Assembly: GCA_003104975.1 (NCBI GenBank)
Contig: PQAM01000008.1
Location: 310,001-374,000 of the forward strand
Direction of reading: 5' to 3'
DNA length: 64,000 nt
Source of the DNA: Candidatus Methylomirabilota bacterium
GTDB lineage: Bacteria; Methylomirabilota; Methylomirabilia; Methylomirabilales; Methylomirabilaceae
Shown here piece by piece: positions 25,516 through 33,985 of this stretch. Numbering within the stretch: the first letter of the stretch is position 1; every line of letters starts with the position of its first letter. The notes beneath the pieces are model-generated. The model was not told the DNA's origin and did no database searches. It saw nothing but the letters and a program-made list of their open reading frames with translations. The position numbers were made by a program, and so were the translations under genes.

Positions 25516-26926
25516 GATCCTGGTTATCGATGACGAGGTCGTATTCGCCCGTTCGTTGGCCCATGCCTTAAGCAGGAACGGTCACGAGTGCCGAAGTCTG
25601 GCGAGTGCGGAGGAGGGGATCGCCTCACTCCAGACGAATCGGCCTGACATCATTCTGCTCGATGTCAAGCTGTCGGGGATCAGCGGTCTCGAGGCGCTGA
25701 AGAGGCTGATAAGTCTGGACCCCGACCTGATCGTCATCATGGTGACCGCCTACAGCAGCGTGCAGAGTGCCGTGGCCGCCATGAAGGCCGGGGCGTACGA
25801 TTATATCCAGAAGCCGGTCGATCACGACGAACTCGGCCTCGTGATCGAAAAGGCGCTGGAGACGCATCGCCTGCGGGAACGCCTGTCCTACTTTCAGCGC
25901 AAAGAGATTCAGCAGGCCGCTCATGGTGAGATTATCGGTGCGTCCCCCAGGATCATGCAGGTGATCGAGCTGATCGAACGGATCGCACACCTCGAACCCG
26001 GATCGGCAGGCGAACTGCCGACGGTGCTGTTACTGGGTGAGACTGGGACGGGGAAGGATCTGGTGGCGAGAGCGATCCATCGCCAAGGCACGCTTGCCGG
26101 ACAGCCGTTCGTGGAGATCGACTGCGCGTCGATCCCGAAGGAGCTGGCCGAAGCGGAACTGTTCGGGTATGAGCGGGGCGCGTTCACAAGCGCGACGACG
26201 ACGAAGCCCGGCCTGATCGAGGCCGCCGACGGCGGGACCCTCTTCCTGGACGAGATCGGCGAATTGGGCCCGGAGCTTCAGGCGAAACTCCTCAAGGCGA
26301 TCGAGCGCCGGCAAGTTCGTCGGGTGGGCAGCCTGCGCGAGCGAAAGATCAATATCCGTATTATCGCGGCTACCAACCGCAACCTCGAAGCTGCCGTCGA
26401 GACGGGCGCCTTCCGACCGGACCTCTACTATCGTCTGAAGGTCCTCACGGTGGAACTACCGCCGTTGCGTGAGCGCGGCGACGACGTCGTCCTGCTGGCG
26501 AATCACTTCCTGAAACAGCTTACACACAAGTATTGCCTTCCGCCACGGCGGTTCACGGAAGCCGCCATCGAAGCCCTCAGAACGTATCGCTGGCCCGGCA
26601 ATGTCCGGGAGCTTCTCCATCAGGTCGAGCGGGCGCTGTTGGTCTGTGATGAGGAAGAGATTACCCCATCGGCCCTTGGCCTGGACACCCCGTTCTCCGA
26701 TGTGCCGAGCCGAAGGCGCACACCTCCGTCCGATACCGATACGTCGTTGCAGATCGTGTTTCCCGAACAGGGGGTCGACCTGGAGGAGGTCGAGCGACAA
26801 CTGATCAGGCAGGCGCTCGATCTGACGGACGGCAACGTTACGGAAGCCGCCCGAAAACTCAATATCGGTCGTGAGGCGCTCCGCTATCGCATCCAGAAGC
26901 ACGGCATCACCCGCTCTTCGTCATGA
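25508..26926 (+). CDS. NtrC-family sigma-54-dependent response regulator
   Basis: The 472 residues contain a receiver (phospho-acceptor D52 in ILLDVKLSG), an AAA+ sigma-54 activator domain (Walker A GETGTGKD at 177-184, Walker B LFLDEI at about 245-250, RPDLYYRLKV) and a Fis-type HTH at the C-terminus (NVTEAARKLNIGREALRYRI). The sigma-54 contact loop reads GAFTSA at 224-229 instead of the usual GAFTGA. I chose the ATG at 25508, which gives the family N-terminus AKILVIDDE. It is coupled to the kinase by overlap. Targets should have -24/-12 promoters; I found none obvious next to the gene. Confidence 0.93.
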   Translation: MAKILVIDDEVVFARSLAHALSRNGHECRSLASAEEGIASLQTNRPDIILLDVKLSGISGLEALKRLISLDPDLIVIMVTAYSSVQSAVAAMKAGAYDYIQKPVDHDELGLVIEKALETHRLRERLSYFQRKEIQQAAHGEIIGASPRIMQVIELIERIAHLEPGSAGELPTVLLLGETGTGKDLVARAIHRQGTLAGQPFVEIDCASIPKELAEAELFGYERGAFTSATTTKPGLIEAADGGTLFLDEIGELGPELQAKLLKAIERRQVRRVGSLRERKINIRIIAATNRNLEAAVETGAFRPDLYYRLKVLTVELPPLRERGDDVVLLANHFLKQLTHKYCLPPRRFTEAAIEALRTYRWPGNVRELLHQVERALLVCDEEEITPSALGLDTPFSDVPSRRRTPPSDTDTSLQIVFPEQGVDLEEVERQLIRQALDLTDGNVTEAARKLNIGREALRYRIQKHGITRSSS

Positions 26927-26965
26927 TACGAGGGCGAGGAGTCGCGTCGCGCAGCTCTCACAGTC

Positions 26966-27394
26966 TTAGATGATCTTGATACCGATCTTTAAAGCGGTTT
27001 TGGTGAGAGTTTTATCTGAGCAGAGGAATTTAGCATCATGGAAACTGTGGGCTGCGGATAGCTGAAGCGCATCCAGAGTTTTAAGGCCATACCGTCTGCC
27101 CAACTCCCGTATCAGGTCGGCTGCCTTCAGGTAATCTCTGTCATTGAGGGTGACCAACTCCACCTGCCATGTCTGAAGATCGTCAAGAAAGGTATTCCAT
27201 ACGACCGTTTCCTGCTCTTTCTGGATGTCACCCATTCTGACCTTTTTGGATAGGGCGGATGCCATTTCAACAACGGTTAGGTTGGTGATGTAGATACGTT
27301 CAGCACGTAATAGCAGGGCTTCTATCCTGTCGCTATCCGGTTCGGGATAGTAGAATTTGACGAGGGCGCTTGTATCAACGAAGAGAGAGGGCAT
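26966..27394 (-). CDS. VapC-type PIN-domain toxin
   Basis: A 142-residue PIN-domain protein. The acidic residues of the metal site are seen in FVDTSALVKFYY (first Asp), TVVEMASAL (Glu), LKTLDALQLSAA (Asp) and LCSDKTLTKTA (last Asp). VapC toxins are site-specific RNases. Its ATG shares one base with the stop of the antitoxin gene upstream (TGATG), the normal order of antitoxin first. The nearby NtrC-type gene on the other strand is convergent and unrelated. Confidence 0.88.
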   Translation of the reverse strand: MPSLFVDTSALVKFYYPEPDSDRIEALLLRAERIYITNLTVVEMASALSKKVRMGDIQKEQETVVWNTFLDDLQTWQVELVTLNDRDYLKAADLIRELGRRYGLKTLDALQLSAAHSFHDAKFLCSDKTLTKTALKIGIKII

Positions 27395-27633
27395 CAGAAC
27401 GTCTCTTCTTTTCTTGATTCAGAAACAACCTTTGATAGGGGTTTCCCTTTCGCAAGGATTGACGCTCTGAACTCTTTATGGCTTTTCAGGTGACGTTTAA
27501 CCCTTTTCTTGATGGGCATAATGACCGCAATCGGTTCTTTCCGCTTCGAGATAATGACCTCCTCGCCCCTCTCGACTCTTGCGAGGAATTCTGTGAAATG
27601 TTGACGCGCCTCTTTGATGCCGGTAGTTTTCAT
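27394..27633 (-). CDS. Phd/YefM-type antitoxin
   Basis: This 79-residue protein reads MKTTGIKEARQHFTEFLARV then ERGEEVIISKRKEPIAVIMP, the Phd/YefM DNA-binding N-terminus, followed by a basic C-terminal tail that would wrap the PIN toxin. I chose the ATG at 27633 because AAAGGAG lies about nine bases upstream; a longer start further up would not match the family. With the gene at 26966 it is a vapBC-type operon that should repress itself. Confidence 0.85.
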   Translation of the reverse strand: MKTTGIKEARQHFTEFLARVERGEEVIISKRKEPIAVIMPIKKRVKRHLKSHKEFRASILAKGKPLSKVVSESRKEETF

Positions 27634-28088
27634 AAAGCCGGTCTCCTTTCTGTAATGACTACCAGTGTACACCATGCTATGGATCTTATCAAGGAACGTC
27701 GTTCTCCCCAAACCGGTTGAAAGCAACCGTCGGTTGAAATCAACCACCTGTTCACCCGCCCAGACTCGGACGAGATCTGGAATCACTGCTGACAATCCAA
27801 CAACTTAGTCTCTCCTTACCCTCGGTCATATCCGGCATACGTGTTGCAACATAGACTTCTCCCGGGGGAGGAGTCTACTCGAACGTGCTCAGGTAGACCT
27901 GATGCAGTGCGTCTGACGCCTCCTTACATCCATTCTGGAGCCGTCATTCCCGCGAAAGCGGGAATCCAGCGTCGAAAGACTGGATTCCGGAACCTGACCT
28001 GGACTCGATCCGGAGTGAAGCCCGGAATGACCATCGCTCTAAAGGGATGTATGGGACACACACGGGGCGTCCTTCTGGAGGTAATGCT
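27634..28088. other. Intergenic region before the second TonB receptor
   Basis: No gene was found in these 455 bases. They hold one GTCATTCC palindromic repeat (27943-28031) and, at the end, GGAGG followed by the receptor start. The first third contains a duplicated GGTTGAAAGCAACCG / GGTTGAAATCAACC motif at about 27716-27748, of unknown meaning. Confidence 0.6.
27943..28031. repeat. GTCATTCCCGC palindromic repeat (copy E)
   Basis: GTCATTCCCGCGAAAGCGGG at the left, an internal CTGGATTCCGG, and CCCGGAATGAC at the right end. It resembles the dRS3-like repeats with ATTCCC...GGGAAT ends. Related copies are at 31010-31096 and 48317-48410. Confidence 0.8.
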
Positions 28089-30434
28089 ATGCGGGGAACT
28101 CTAGCACTGGCAGTCGGATTGGTGGGCGGGTTGATCATCGGGTATTCGGCTGACACGGCGTGGGCGCAAGAACCCGAAGTTCCGCAGGAGGCGAGCCCCC
28201 TCGAGGCGTTTGAGCTCCCGGCGGTGGAGGTGATCGAACATACCCCTGTGCCGGCTCTCGGCATTCCCATCGAGAAATACCCGGGGAACGTTCAGGAGAT
28301 GGCGTCTGAAGAGGTCGAGAGTCAGAACCCCCCCGATCTCTCGGATATGCTCTACCGGAATCTCGGCTCGGTCAATATCAACGCCGCTCAGAACAACCCC
28401 TGGCAGAACGATGTGACCTTCCGCGGTTTTCTCGCCTCGCCCCTGACCGGCAGCCCCATCGGTCTGTCCGTGTATATGGACGGTATGCGCTTCAACGACG
28501 GATTCGGGGAAACCGTCAACTGGGACCTCATTCCCCAGTCCGCCATCGCGGAAATCGATCTGATTCCCGGTTCCAATCCGGTCTTCGGCTTGAATACCCT
28601 CGGTGGCGCCCTCAACATCCGCACCAAGCGCGGATTCGATTTTCAGGGTACGGAAATCGAAGCGTCCGGAGGATCTTTCGGGCGCTGGGCGGTGGAGGCA
28701 GAGCACGGCGTTGCGCACGGTCCGTTCGACTTGTATCTGACATTCAACGCACTGGACGAACACGGCTGGCGCGAGCACTCGCCGAGTGACTTACGGCAGT
28801 TATTCAGCAGAATCGGGTATAAAACGGAGCGCACTGATCTCAACCTGAACTACATCTGGGCCGACAATGATCTTATCGGCAACGGCTTGGTCCCGGAGAG
28901 TACACTGGCGCGAGACCGCGATGCCGTCCACACATTTCCCGATCGGACCGAAAATCGTATGCACCTGCTCAACCTGCGCGGCAGTCGCCGGATTACGGAT
29001 GCCCTGCTGCTCTCGGGGAACGGGTTCTATCGCTATTACAAGCGCAAGACCCTGAATGGGGATGCCGAGGTCGGCTGTATGGACGACGCGACCGGCGAGG
29101 GGGTCTTCGACGCCGGCGGCCGTCCGCTGCATCTGGGGCTGTGCGCCGGCTCAGCCGTCGGATTCTTTGACGAGGACGGCAATCCGCTGAGCGGAGCACT
29201 GGAGCGCGAAGCCGAGGGTGAGGACCGTACGACGAGAACCCGCACCCATGACTTTGGCGGAATACTCCAGCTTTCGCATAGCGGTTCCATCATGGGCCGC
29301 GTCAACCGGCTGACTGTCGGATTCGCCTTCGATCGACACGAAAGCCATTTCAACCAGCGCGAGGCCGAATCGGAACTGGTGCCGGATGGCAACAGCGTGG
29401 GCACGGAACGCGAGGAACCCTTTGAGACGGAGGTGAACGTCGGCACCCGGCAGGATAATGCCGGTGTCTACATTACCAATACCTTCGACATCACCGAGCG
29501 ACTGGCGCTGACGCTGTCGGGGCGATATCAACATGTGGACATTCGCCTACGCGACCGGACGGGCGAGAACGACGATCTCAACGGCCACCATACATTCGAG
29601 CGCTTCAGTCCCGCCGTTGGATTGACGTTTCAAGCGCTGAAAAACGCCACGCTCTTCTTTTCCTACAGCGAGGGCTTTCGCGCCCCTACTCCGGCGGAAC
29701 TTACCTGCGCCGATGAGAATGATCCGTGCAATCTGCCGAATGCGTTTGTTGCCGATCCGCCGCTCAACAAGGTCGTTGCCCGCACGTACGAGTTCGGCAC
29801 GCGCGGCAGTCTGCCGATCGGAAATGGGTTGCGGTGGAACGCCGGCTTCTTCCGCACCGACTTGAGCAACGACATCCTGTTTACCGTCGTTGAAACCGGT
29901 GGGGCCGGCTTTTTCCGGAACGTTGACGCGACACGCCGCCAGGGAGTCGAGGTCGGCCTGCAGGGCAGGTGGCAGCGACTGAGATACTTTGGGAGCTACG
30001 CGTATGTTGATGCCACCTACCAAAGCGACGTGACGCTCGCGAGCGTCACGGAATCAGACGGCGTGAGGGTCAAGGACGGCGATCAGATTCCCGGCATCCC
30101 CAAGCACAATGCCAAGATTGGCGCAGAGTACGCCCTGCTGGACAATCTCTGGATCGGCGGCAACGTGATCGCCGTGTCCGGCAACTATCTCCGCGGCGAC
30201 GACGGCAACAACCAAAGCAAGACGGATGCCTACGCGATACTGAATCTTCATGCCCGCTACGTGCCGATCAAGAACCTGGAGATCTGGACGCGCATCGACA
30301 ACGTCACCGATACCCACTACGAGACGGCGGGCGCGCTCAATTTTAACGCCTTCAGCAATCCCATCGCCGTTGAGCGGTTCGTCGCCCCGGGATCGCCCGT
30401 AGCCGGCTGGGTCGGTGTCAAGTTGCGCTTTTGA
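28089..30434 (+). CDS. TonB-dependent outer-membrane receptor
   Basis: A 781-residue receptor with a signal peptide ending near TAWAQE, a TonB-box-like FELPAVEVIEH region, and a plug domain containing VTFRGFLASPL, GLSVYMDGMRFNDGFGETV, IAEIDLIPGSNPVFGLNTLG and GGALNIRTKRG. The barrel has the usual FFSYSEGFRAPTPAEL segment and a C-terminal VGVKLRF. GGAGG eight bases before the ATG at 28089 supports this start. It is related to the receptor at 31169. The DSE of cysteines ELTCADENDPCNL may form a surface disulfide loop. The two receptors precede tonB and the methanol-oxidation genes; a metal-complex ligand is plausible but not shown. Confidence 0.9.
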   Translation: MRGTLALAVGLVGGLIIGYSADTAWAQEPEVPQEASPLEAFELPAVEVIEHTPVPALGIPIEKYPGNVQEMASEEVESQNPPDLSDMLYRNLGSVNINAAQNNPWQNDVTFRGFLASPLTGSPIGLSVYMDGMRFNDGFGETVNWDLIPQSAIAEIDLIPGSNPVFGLNTLGGALNIRTKRGFDFQGTEIEASGGSFGRWAVEAEHGVAHGPFDLYLTFNALDEHGWREHSPSDLRQLFSRIGYKTERTDLNLNYIWADNDLIGNGLVPESTLARDRDAVHTFPDRTENRMHLLNLRGSRRITDALLLSGNGFYRYYKRKTLNGDAEVGCMDDATGEGVFDAGGRPLHLGLCAGSAVGFFDEDGNPLSGALEREAEGEDRTTRTRTHDFGGILQLSHSGSIMGRVNRLTVGFAFDRHESHFNQREAESELVPDGNSVGTEREEPFETEVNVGTRQDNAGVYITNTFDITERLALTLSGRYQHVDIRLRDRTGENDDLNGHHTFERFSPAVGLTFQALKNATLFFSYSEGFRAPTPAELTCADENDPCNLPNAFVADPPLNKVVARTYEFGTRGSLPIGNGLRWNAGFFRTDLSNDILFTVVETGGAGFFRNVDATRRQGVEVGLQGRWQRLRYFGSYAYVDATYQSDVTLASVTESDGVRVKDGDQIPGIPKHNAKIGAEYALLDNLWIGGNVIAVSGNYLRGDDGNNQSKTDAYAILNLHARYVPIKNLEIWTRIDNVTDTHYETAGALNFNAFSNPIAVERFVAPGSPVAGWVGVKLRF

Positions 30435-30448
30435 TGCCTGCACTGATA

Positions 30449-30491
30449 GCGCTTTCTCAACCCTGCCCCACCCATCAACGTTCCGGTCGGC
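30449..30491 (+). pseudogene. Fossil of a TonB-receptor C-terminus
   Basis: These 43 bases match the 3' part of the receptor gene at 31169 (positions 33346-33388) with 37 identities and no gap. In frame they encode RFLNPAPPINVPVG against RFLNPAPPINVLVG; five of the six differences are synonymous. The last nine or so codons and everything upstream are missing, and the segment begins 14 bases after the stop of the previous receptor. It is what is left of another receptor gene. Confidence 0.7.
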
Positions 30492-30526
30492 GCCGGTAAC
30501 AGATTTTAGAGGAAGGAGGCAGTCCC

Positions 30527-30673
30527 ATGAAAACACAATGCCTGGTACTCAGCGCGGTCCTGTTGTCATTTCTGATGGAACTCGCTGGTGAAGTGCGATA
30601 TCTATTGCCCACGACCCCGCCCCATGATAGGTTTTCGTGTTCACTCGCCCCTCTGCAGGCATTCTGGGATTGA
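30527..30673 (+). pseudogene. Truncated start of a secreted-protein gene
   Basis: A very strong ribosome binding site (AGGAAGGAGG) lies six to seven bases before this ATG. The 48 codons begin MKTQCLVLSAVLLSFLMELA, a clear signal peptide, but the mature part stops after 28 residues that match nothing I recognise. It looks like the 5' end of an exported-protein gene cut by a deletion, placed where a gene downstream of the lost receptor would have been. Confidence 0.45.
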
Positions 30674-30859
30674 GTGTCCGAACGATTCGGAACCACGAGG
30701 TTATGGCCTCTTACCCGGCTTGGCATCTCGGCTTGGCGCATCAGGCTTCCAACCGAGCGCCTCACGTCGATCGGGGGCGCTACGCAACTGGCATAGTGTC
30801 CTTTACGCTTCTTTCGACATGCCGTTCGCCCTACGCTGATCGAAGATGTGTGTGCTTGG

Positions 30860-30941
30860 CTTCGACAGGCCTGTCCTGAGCACCGTTCGTTCCTTCGGCA
30901 GGCTCAGGACGAACGGTGTCGACAGGCTCAGCCCGAACGGG
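30860..30941. repeat. Repeat with GACAGGCTCAGG / CCTGTCCTGAGC units
   Basis: The stretch combines CTTCGACAGGCCTGTCCTGA, ACCGTTCGTTCCTTCGGCAG, GCTCAGGACGAACGGTGTCG and ACAGGCTCAGCCCGAACGG. ACCGTTCGT and ACGAACGGT form an inverted pair. The pattern is known from intergenic repeats of many environmental bacteria. No other copy was found in the window. Confidence 0.65.
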
Positions 30942-31009
30942 TCCAGTGCCAACCGATTACAGCGAGACTACACTGCGGTGTGTCTGAAATTCGCTATATC
31001 TGTCCGGCC

Positions 31010-31096
31010 GTCATTCCGGCCAAGCCGGCATCGGGGGCGCGAGCCGGAATTCAGGAAATACCGGGGGTTCTGGATTCCCGCTTTCGTGGGAATGAC
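31010..31096. repeat. GTCATTCC palindromic repeat (copy F)
   Basis: GTCATTCCGGCCAAGCCGG at the left; GGATTCCCGCTTTCGTGGGA then ATGAC at the right. The two ends come from slightly different subtypes (CCGG and CCCGC), as if the element were a hybrid of two copies. Confidence 0.75.
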
Positions 31097-31168
31097 GACA
31101 CATGGAGCGCCGACTTCTTCACCGAACTTCTGATTCAGGACACTGGACATCCTTAAAGGGGTAACTGT

Positions 31169-33406
31169 ATGACGGGAGGTCGAGCGTGGATCGTCGGCGC
31201 GCTGGCGGCATCAATCATCGGATGGTCGGGAAACGGCGTGCGGGCTCAAGAGGCTGACACCCCGTCGGAGATTGTCCCGCTTCCGGAAATCGTGGTCACT
31301 GCACCGACCCGCCTGGCCGAGGCGCCGCTATCCTTGGCGGAAATCCCCGCCACCGTCCATGTGATGACGGGCGAAGAGGTTCAGCGCTCTCGATCTCTCA
31401 ATCTCCAGGATGTCATGCAGACGCTTCCAGGGGTCCATCTCAATGACCAGCAGGGCAACTCCTATCAGTTTGATCTGTCGCTTCGAGGCTTCAGTGGGAC
31501 CTCGGTCACCGGGGTCCCGCAGGGGATCAGCGTCTTCGTGGATGGGGTCCGGGTGAATGAGCCGGCTGTCGAGGAGATCAATTTCGACCTCTTACCCCTC
31601 GACCATGTGGAGCGGATCGAGTTGATCCGCGGCCCGACAGCAATCTTTGGCCGGAATGCGCTGGCCGGGTCTATCAACATCGTCACCAAACGTGGGGGTG
31701 CAGAACAGGAGATCTCGGGTGAGATGTCGGGCGGCAGCTTCGGTCGCCGGAAGGGCGGCGGGCACATCAGCGGGACCGCCGGGCTGATCGATTATTACTT
31801 CGCCGGGAGCCGGTTCGATGAGGACGGCTGGCGGGATCAAACCGATAGCCGCCTCTCCCAGGCATTCGGGAAGCTGGGATTTCGCCATGGCGGTACCGAC
31901 ATCACCCTCTCCTACCAGTTTCAAAACAACAGGATCCTGCAGGCAGGGACATTGCCGGAAAGCGTCCTGAATGTCGATCGAACGGCGAACTTTACCGGGG
32001 GAGACTTCTTCAATCCGAACCTCCATATGGGCGTTCTCAATGTTCACCAGCGGCTCGGAGCCGGCTTCTCTCTGGCCCTCAACGGCTTTGCCAGAAGTTT
32101 TGAAACCGAGCAGTTCAACGTCAGTCTGATCAGCGAGAACACCCGTCTGTTTAACGATACCTTCTCCGGCGGTGGGACGGTGCAACTGACACACGAAGGT
32201 CGATTCTGGGGGCGTAAAAATAGTCTCACACTTGGGGTTGAGGGTGCGCGTCATGACGTGGGTATTACGGTCTCCGAGGAGCAGAACGACCGGTCCCGTC
32301 AGCAATGCCGAGCGGAGGCGATCGCCGCCGGCGAGGATCCTGATGACGCCTGCCCGGAAAAGACGCTGACCTCCGTCCTTTCCGACAAACAGGACACCGT
32401 CGGGGCATATATCCACAATACCGCCGAGCTGGGGCGCGGGCTATTGCTGTCGAGCGATAGCCTGTTTGTGACCGGGGCGCTCCGGGCCGACTATGTCCGT
32501 CACAGTATTATCGACTCGAGTCCCGAAGAGCCGGGAAAGGCGTCGGGAAGGGCCTCGTACAGTCGTGTACTCCCCAGGGCGGGTATCAATTACAATCTCT
32601 CGGATCGTTACGGGTTGTACTTCTCATATTCGCAAGGATTTCGTGTCCCGGCCTTTCTGGAGCTGACCTGCGCAAGGGCCGATTCGCCCTGCGTCGGCTT
32701 GCAGGCGGGGGTGGCGCCGGATACCGGGTTTCTCAAGTTGAGTCCTGTGCGAGTCCACAACTACGAGGTTGGCTTCCGGGCGCGTCCCCTCCCATGGCTG
32801 GAGGGGAACCTGGCGCTCTACCGGACCGACGTGAGGGACGATATCTTTTCGGTCTCCGATCCGGCCGAGCTGACGGTCTTCTTTCAGAACGTGGGCAACA
32901 CCCGACGGCAGGGGATCGAGATCGGCCTGCGCGGAATCTTTCAGAACCTCCTCGAAACATACGTCAACTACACGCTGACCCGGGCGACATTTCGGGACAA
33001 CATCCAGCTCGCCTCGCCTCGGACGCCCGGCATCCCTCAGCAGGTCGACGCGGGGGACGACATCCCCATGACCCCAAGCCACCGGATGAATGCCGGTCTC
33101 CGCTATCATTTCAATCGATGGCTGTCCTTCTCGCTGGACCTGAGCTACGTCGGCGATCAGTTTCTCCGAGGCGACGAGGCGAATACCCAGGCGAAGCTCG
33201 ACGACTACGTCGTCTTGAACGCCGGTCTCGATCTTCACTGGCAGCAGGTTGCCGGATTCGTGAAGATCAGTAATCTGACCGACAACCGTTACGAGACGTT
33301 CGGGACCTTTGCGCCCAACGCCAAGGTCGCCGGCGAACCGATCGAGCGCTTCCTAAACCCCGCCCCGCCCATCAACGTCCTGGTCGGCATGAGCTACCGA
33401 TTCTGA
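31169..33406 (+). CDS. TonB-dependent outer-membrane receptor
   Basis: The 745-residue protein has a signal peptide (cleavage near GVRAQEA), a TonB-box-like PEIVVTAPTR segment and a complete plug: VHVMTGEEVQRSRSLNLQDV, LRGFSGTSVTGVPQGISVFV, VERIELIRGPTAIFGRNAL and AGSINIVTKRGG. The barrel includes YFSYSQGFRVPAFLEL and ends VGMSYRF with the terminal Phe. AAAGGGG precedes the ATG. Like the receptor at 28089 it carries a short Cys-x-n-Cys loop (LTCARADSPCVG). A 43-bp fossil of its close relative lies at 30449, so receptor genes have been duplicated and lost here. Confidence 0.9.
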   Translation: MTGGRAWIVGALAASIIGWSGNGVRAQEADTPSEIVPLPEIVVTAPTRLAEAPLSLAEIPATVHVMTGEEVQRSRSLNLQDVMQTLPGVHLNDQQGNSYQFDLSLRGFSGTSVTGVPQGISVFVDGVRVNEPAVEEINFDLLPLDHVERIELIRGPTAIFGRNALAGSINIVTKRGGAEQEISGEMSGGSFGRRKGGGHISGTAGLIDYYFAGSRFDEDGWRDQTDSRLSQAFGKLGFRHGGTDITLSYQFQNNRILQAGTLPESVLNVDRTANFTGGDFFNPNLHMGVLNVHQRLGAGFSLALNGFARSFETEQFNVSLISENTRLFNDTFSGGGTVQLTHEGRFWGRKNSLTLGVEGARHDVGITVSEEQNDRSRQQCRAEAIAAGEDPDDACPEKTLTSVLSDKQDTVGAYIHNTAELGRGLLLSSDSLFVTGALRADYVRHSIIDSSPEEPGKASGRASYSRVLPRAGINYNLSDRYGLYFSYSQGFRVPAFLELTCARADSPCVGLQAGVAPDTGFLKLSPVRVHNYEVGFRARPLPWLEGNLALYRTDVRDDIFSVSDPAELTVFFQNVGNTRRQGIEIGLRGIFQNLLETYVNYTLTRATFRDNIQLASPRTPGIPQQVDAGDDIPMTPSHRMNAGLRYHFNRWLSFSLDLSYVGDQFLRGDEANTQAKLDDYVVLNAGLDLHWQQVAGFVKISNLTDNRYETFGTFAPNAKVAGEPIERFLNPAPPINVLVGMSYRF

Positions 33407-33407
33407 A

Positions 33408-33752
33408 CTACCTGCCGAGTACGATGTCGATCCCGGCGAGGATGAGTCTTAGCTGTACAGCCGGAAGCTTGCCGACCCGCTCCGTGAGGTGCGCCTTATC
33501 CACAGTGACGATCTGCGACACATTGGCGACCGACTCTCTGGTGAGCCCCGTGGCGCGGGGCGCGAGGGTCACGTTCCCCGGCGCCGCCGCCCACTTGAGA
33601 TTGCTGGTCAACGGGATGCACACCACCGTACCGATTCGGCTACGGTTCAGACTGTCACCCTGGATGACAACGATAGGGCGCCGGAACCCGGGACCGGATC
33701 CGCTGGGCTCCGGCAGATCAGCCCACCACACATCTCCCTGTGAGATCACCAC
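33408..33752 (-). CDS. MazF/PemK-type mRNA interferase toxin
   Basis: A 114-residue PemK-like protein: ISQGDVWWADLPEP, RRPIVVIQGDSLNRSRIGTV, VCIPLTSNL and VSQIVTVDKAHL are the family blocks. MazF proteins cut mRNA at short motifs. The gene overlaps its antitoxin by seven bases and the two are convergent with the TonB-receptor gene, whose stop lies two bases from the toxin stop. Confidence 0.9.
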   Translation of the reverse strand: MVISQGDVWWADLPEPSGSGPGFRRPIVVIQGDSLNRSRIGTVVCIPLTSNLKWAAAPGNVTLAPRATGLTRESVANVSQIVTVDKAHLTERVGKLPAVQLRLILAGIDIVLGR

Positions 33753-33985
33753 TCGCTACGCTCCAGGATCTGGCGCGCAGCTCTCGCAGTGAACTCATCG
33801 GGCGTGGCCTCTCCCAGTTCGGCGCACACGCGGTCCATTGCGTCGGTTACCTCATCCGAGGCATGCCGTGCGACATACTCGCAGAGGGCCTCGCTGAACA
33901 GCCGACTGCGGGACATGCCTGTGCGTTTGGCCAACCTCTCGACCTGCTTGAAGATCTCGTCAGGGATGGAGACGGCAGTTTTCAT
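33746..33985 (-). CDS. RHH-type (MazE-like) antitoxin
   Basis: The 79 residues begin MKTAVSIPDEIFKQVERLAK then RTGMSRSRLFSEALCEYVAR, a ribbon-helix-helix DNA-binding domain. The acidic C-terminal tail would bind the toxin. It is the first gene of the pair and probably represses its own promoter. Confidence 0.88.
   Translation of the reverse strand: MKTAVSIPDEIFKQVERLAKRTGMSRSRLFSEALCEYVARHASDEVTDAMDRVCAELGEATPDEFTARAARQILERSEW

Larger units (their letters stand above)
30674..31168. other. Intergenic region with two repeat elements
   Basis: No intact gene was found. It contains a TTCGACAGGCTCAGG-type element (30860-30941) and a GTCATTCC palindrome (31010-31096), then AAAGGGG before the next receptor. 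Short open frames here have no ribosome binding site and run through the repeats. Confidence 0.6.

Noticed and set aside
30588-30879. Two overlapping open frames of about 80 codons after the second TonB receptor
   Set aside because: They have no ribosome binding site, no recognisable domain and run into repeat sequence.
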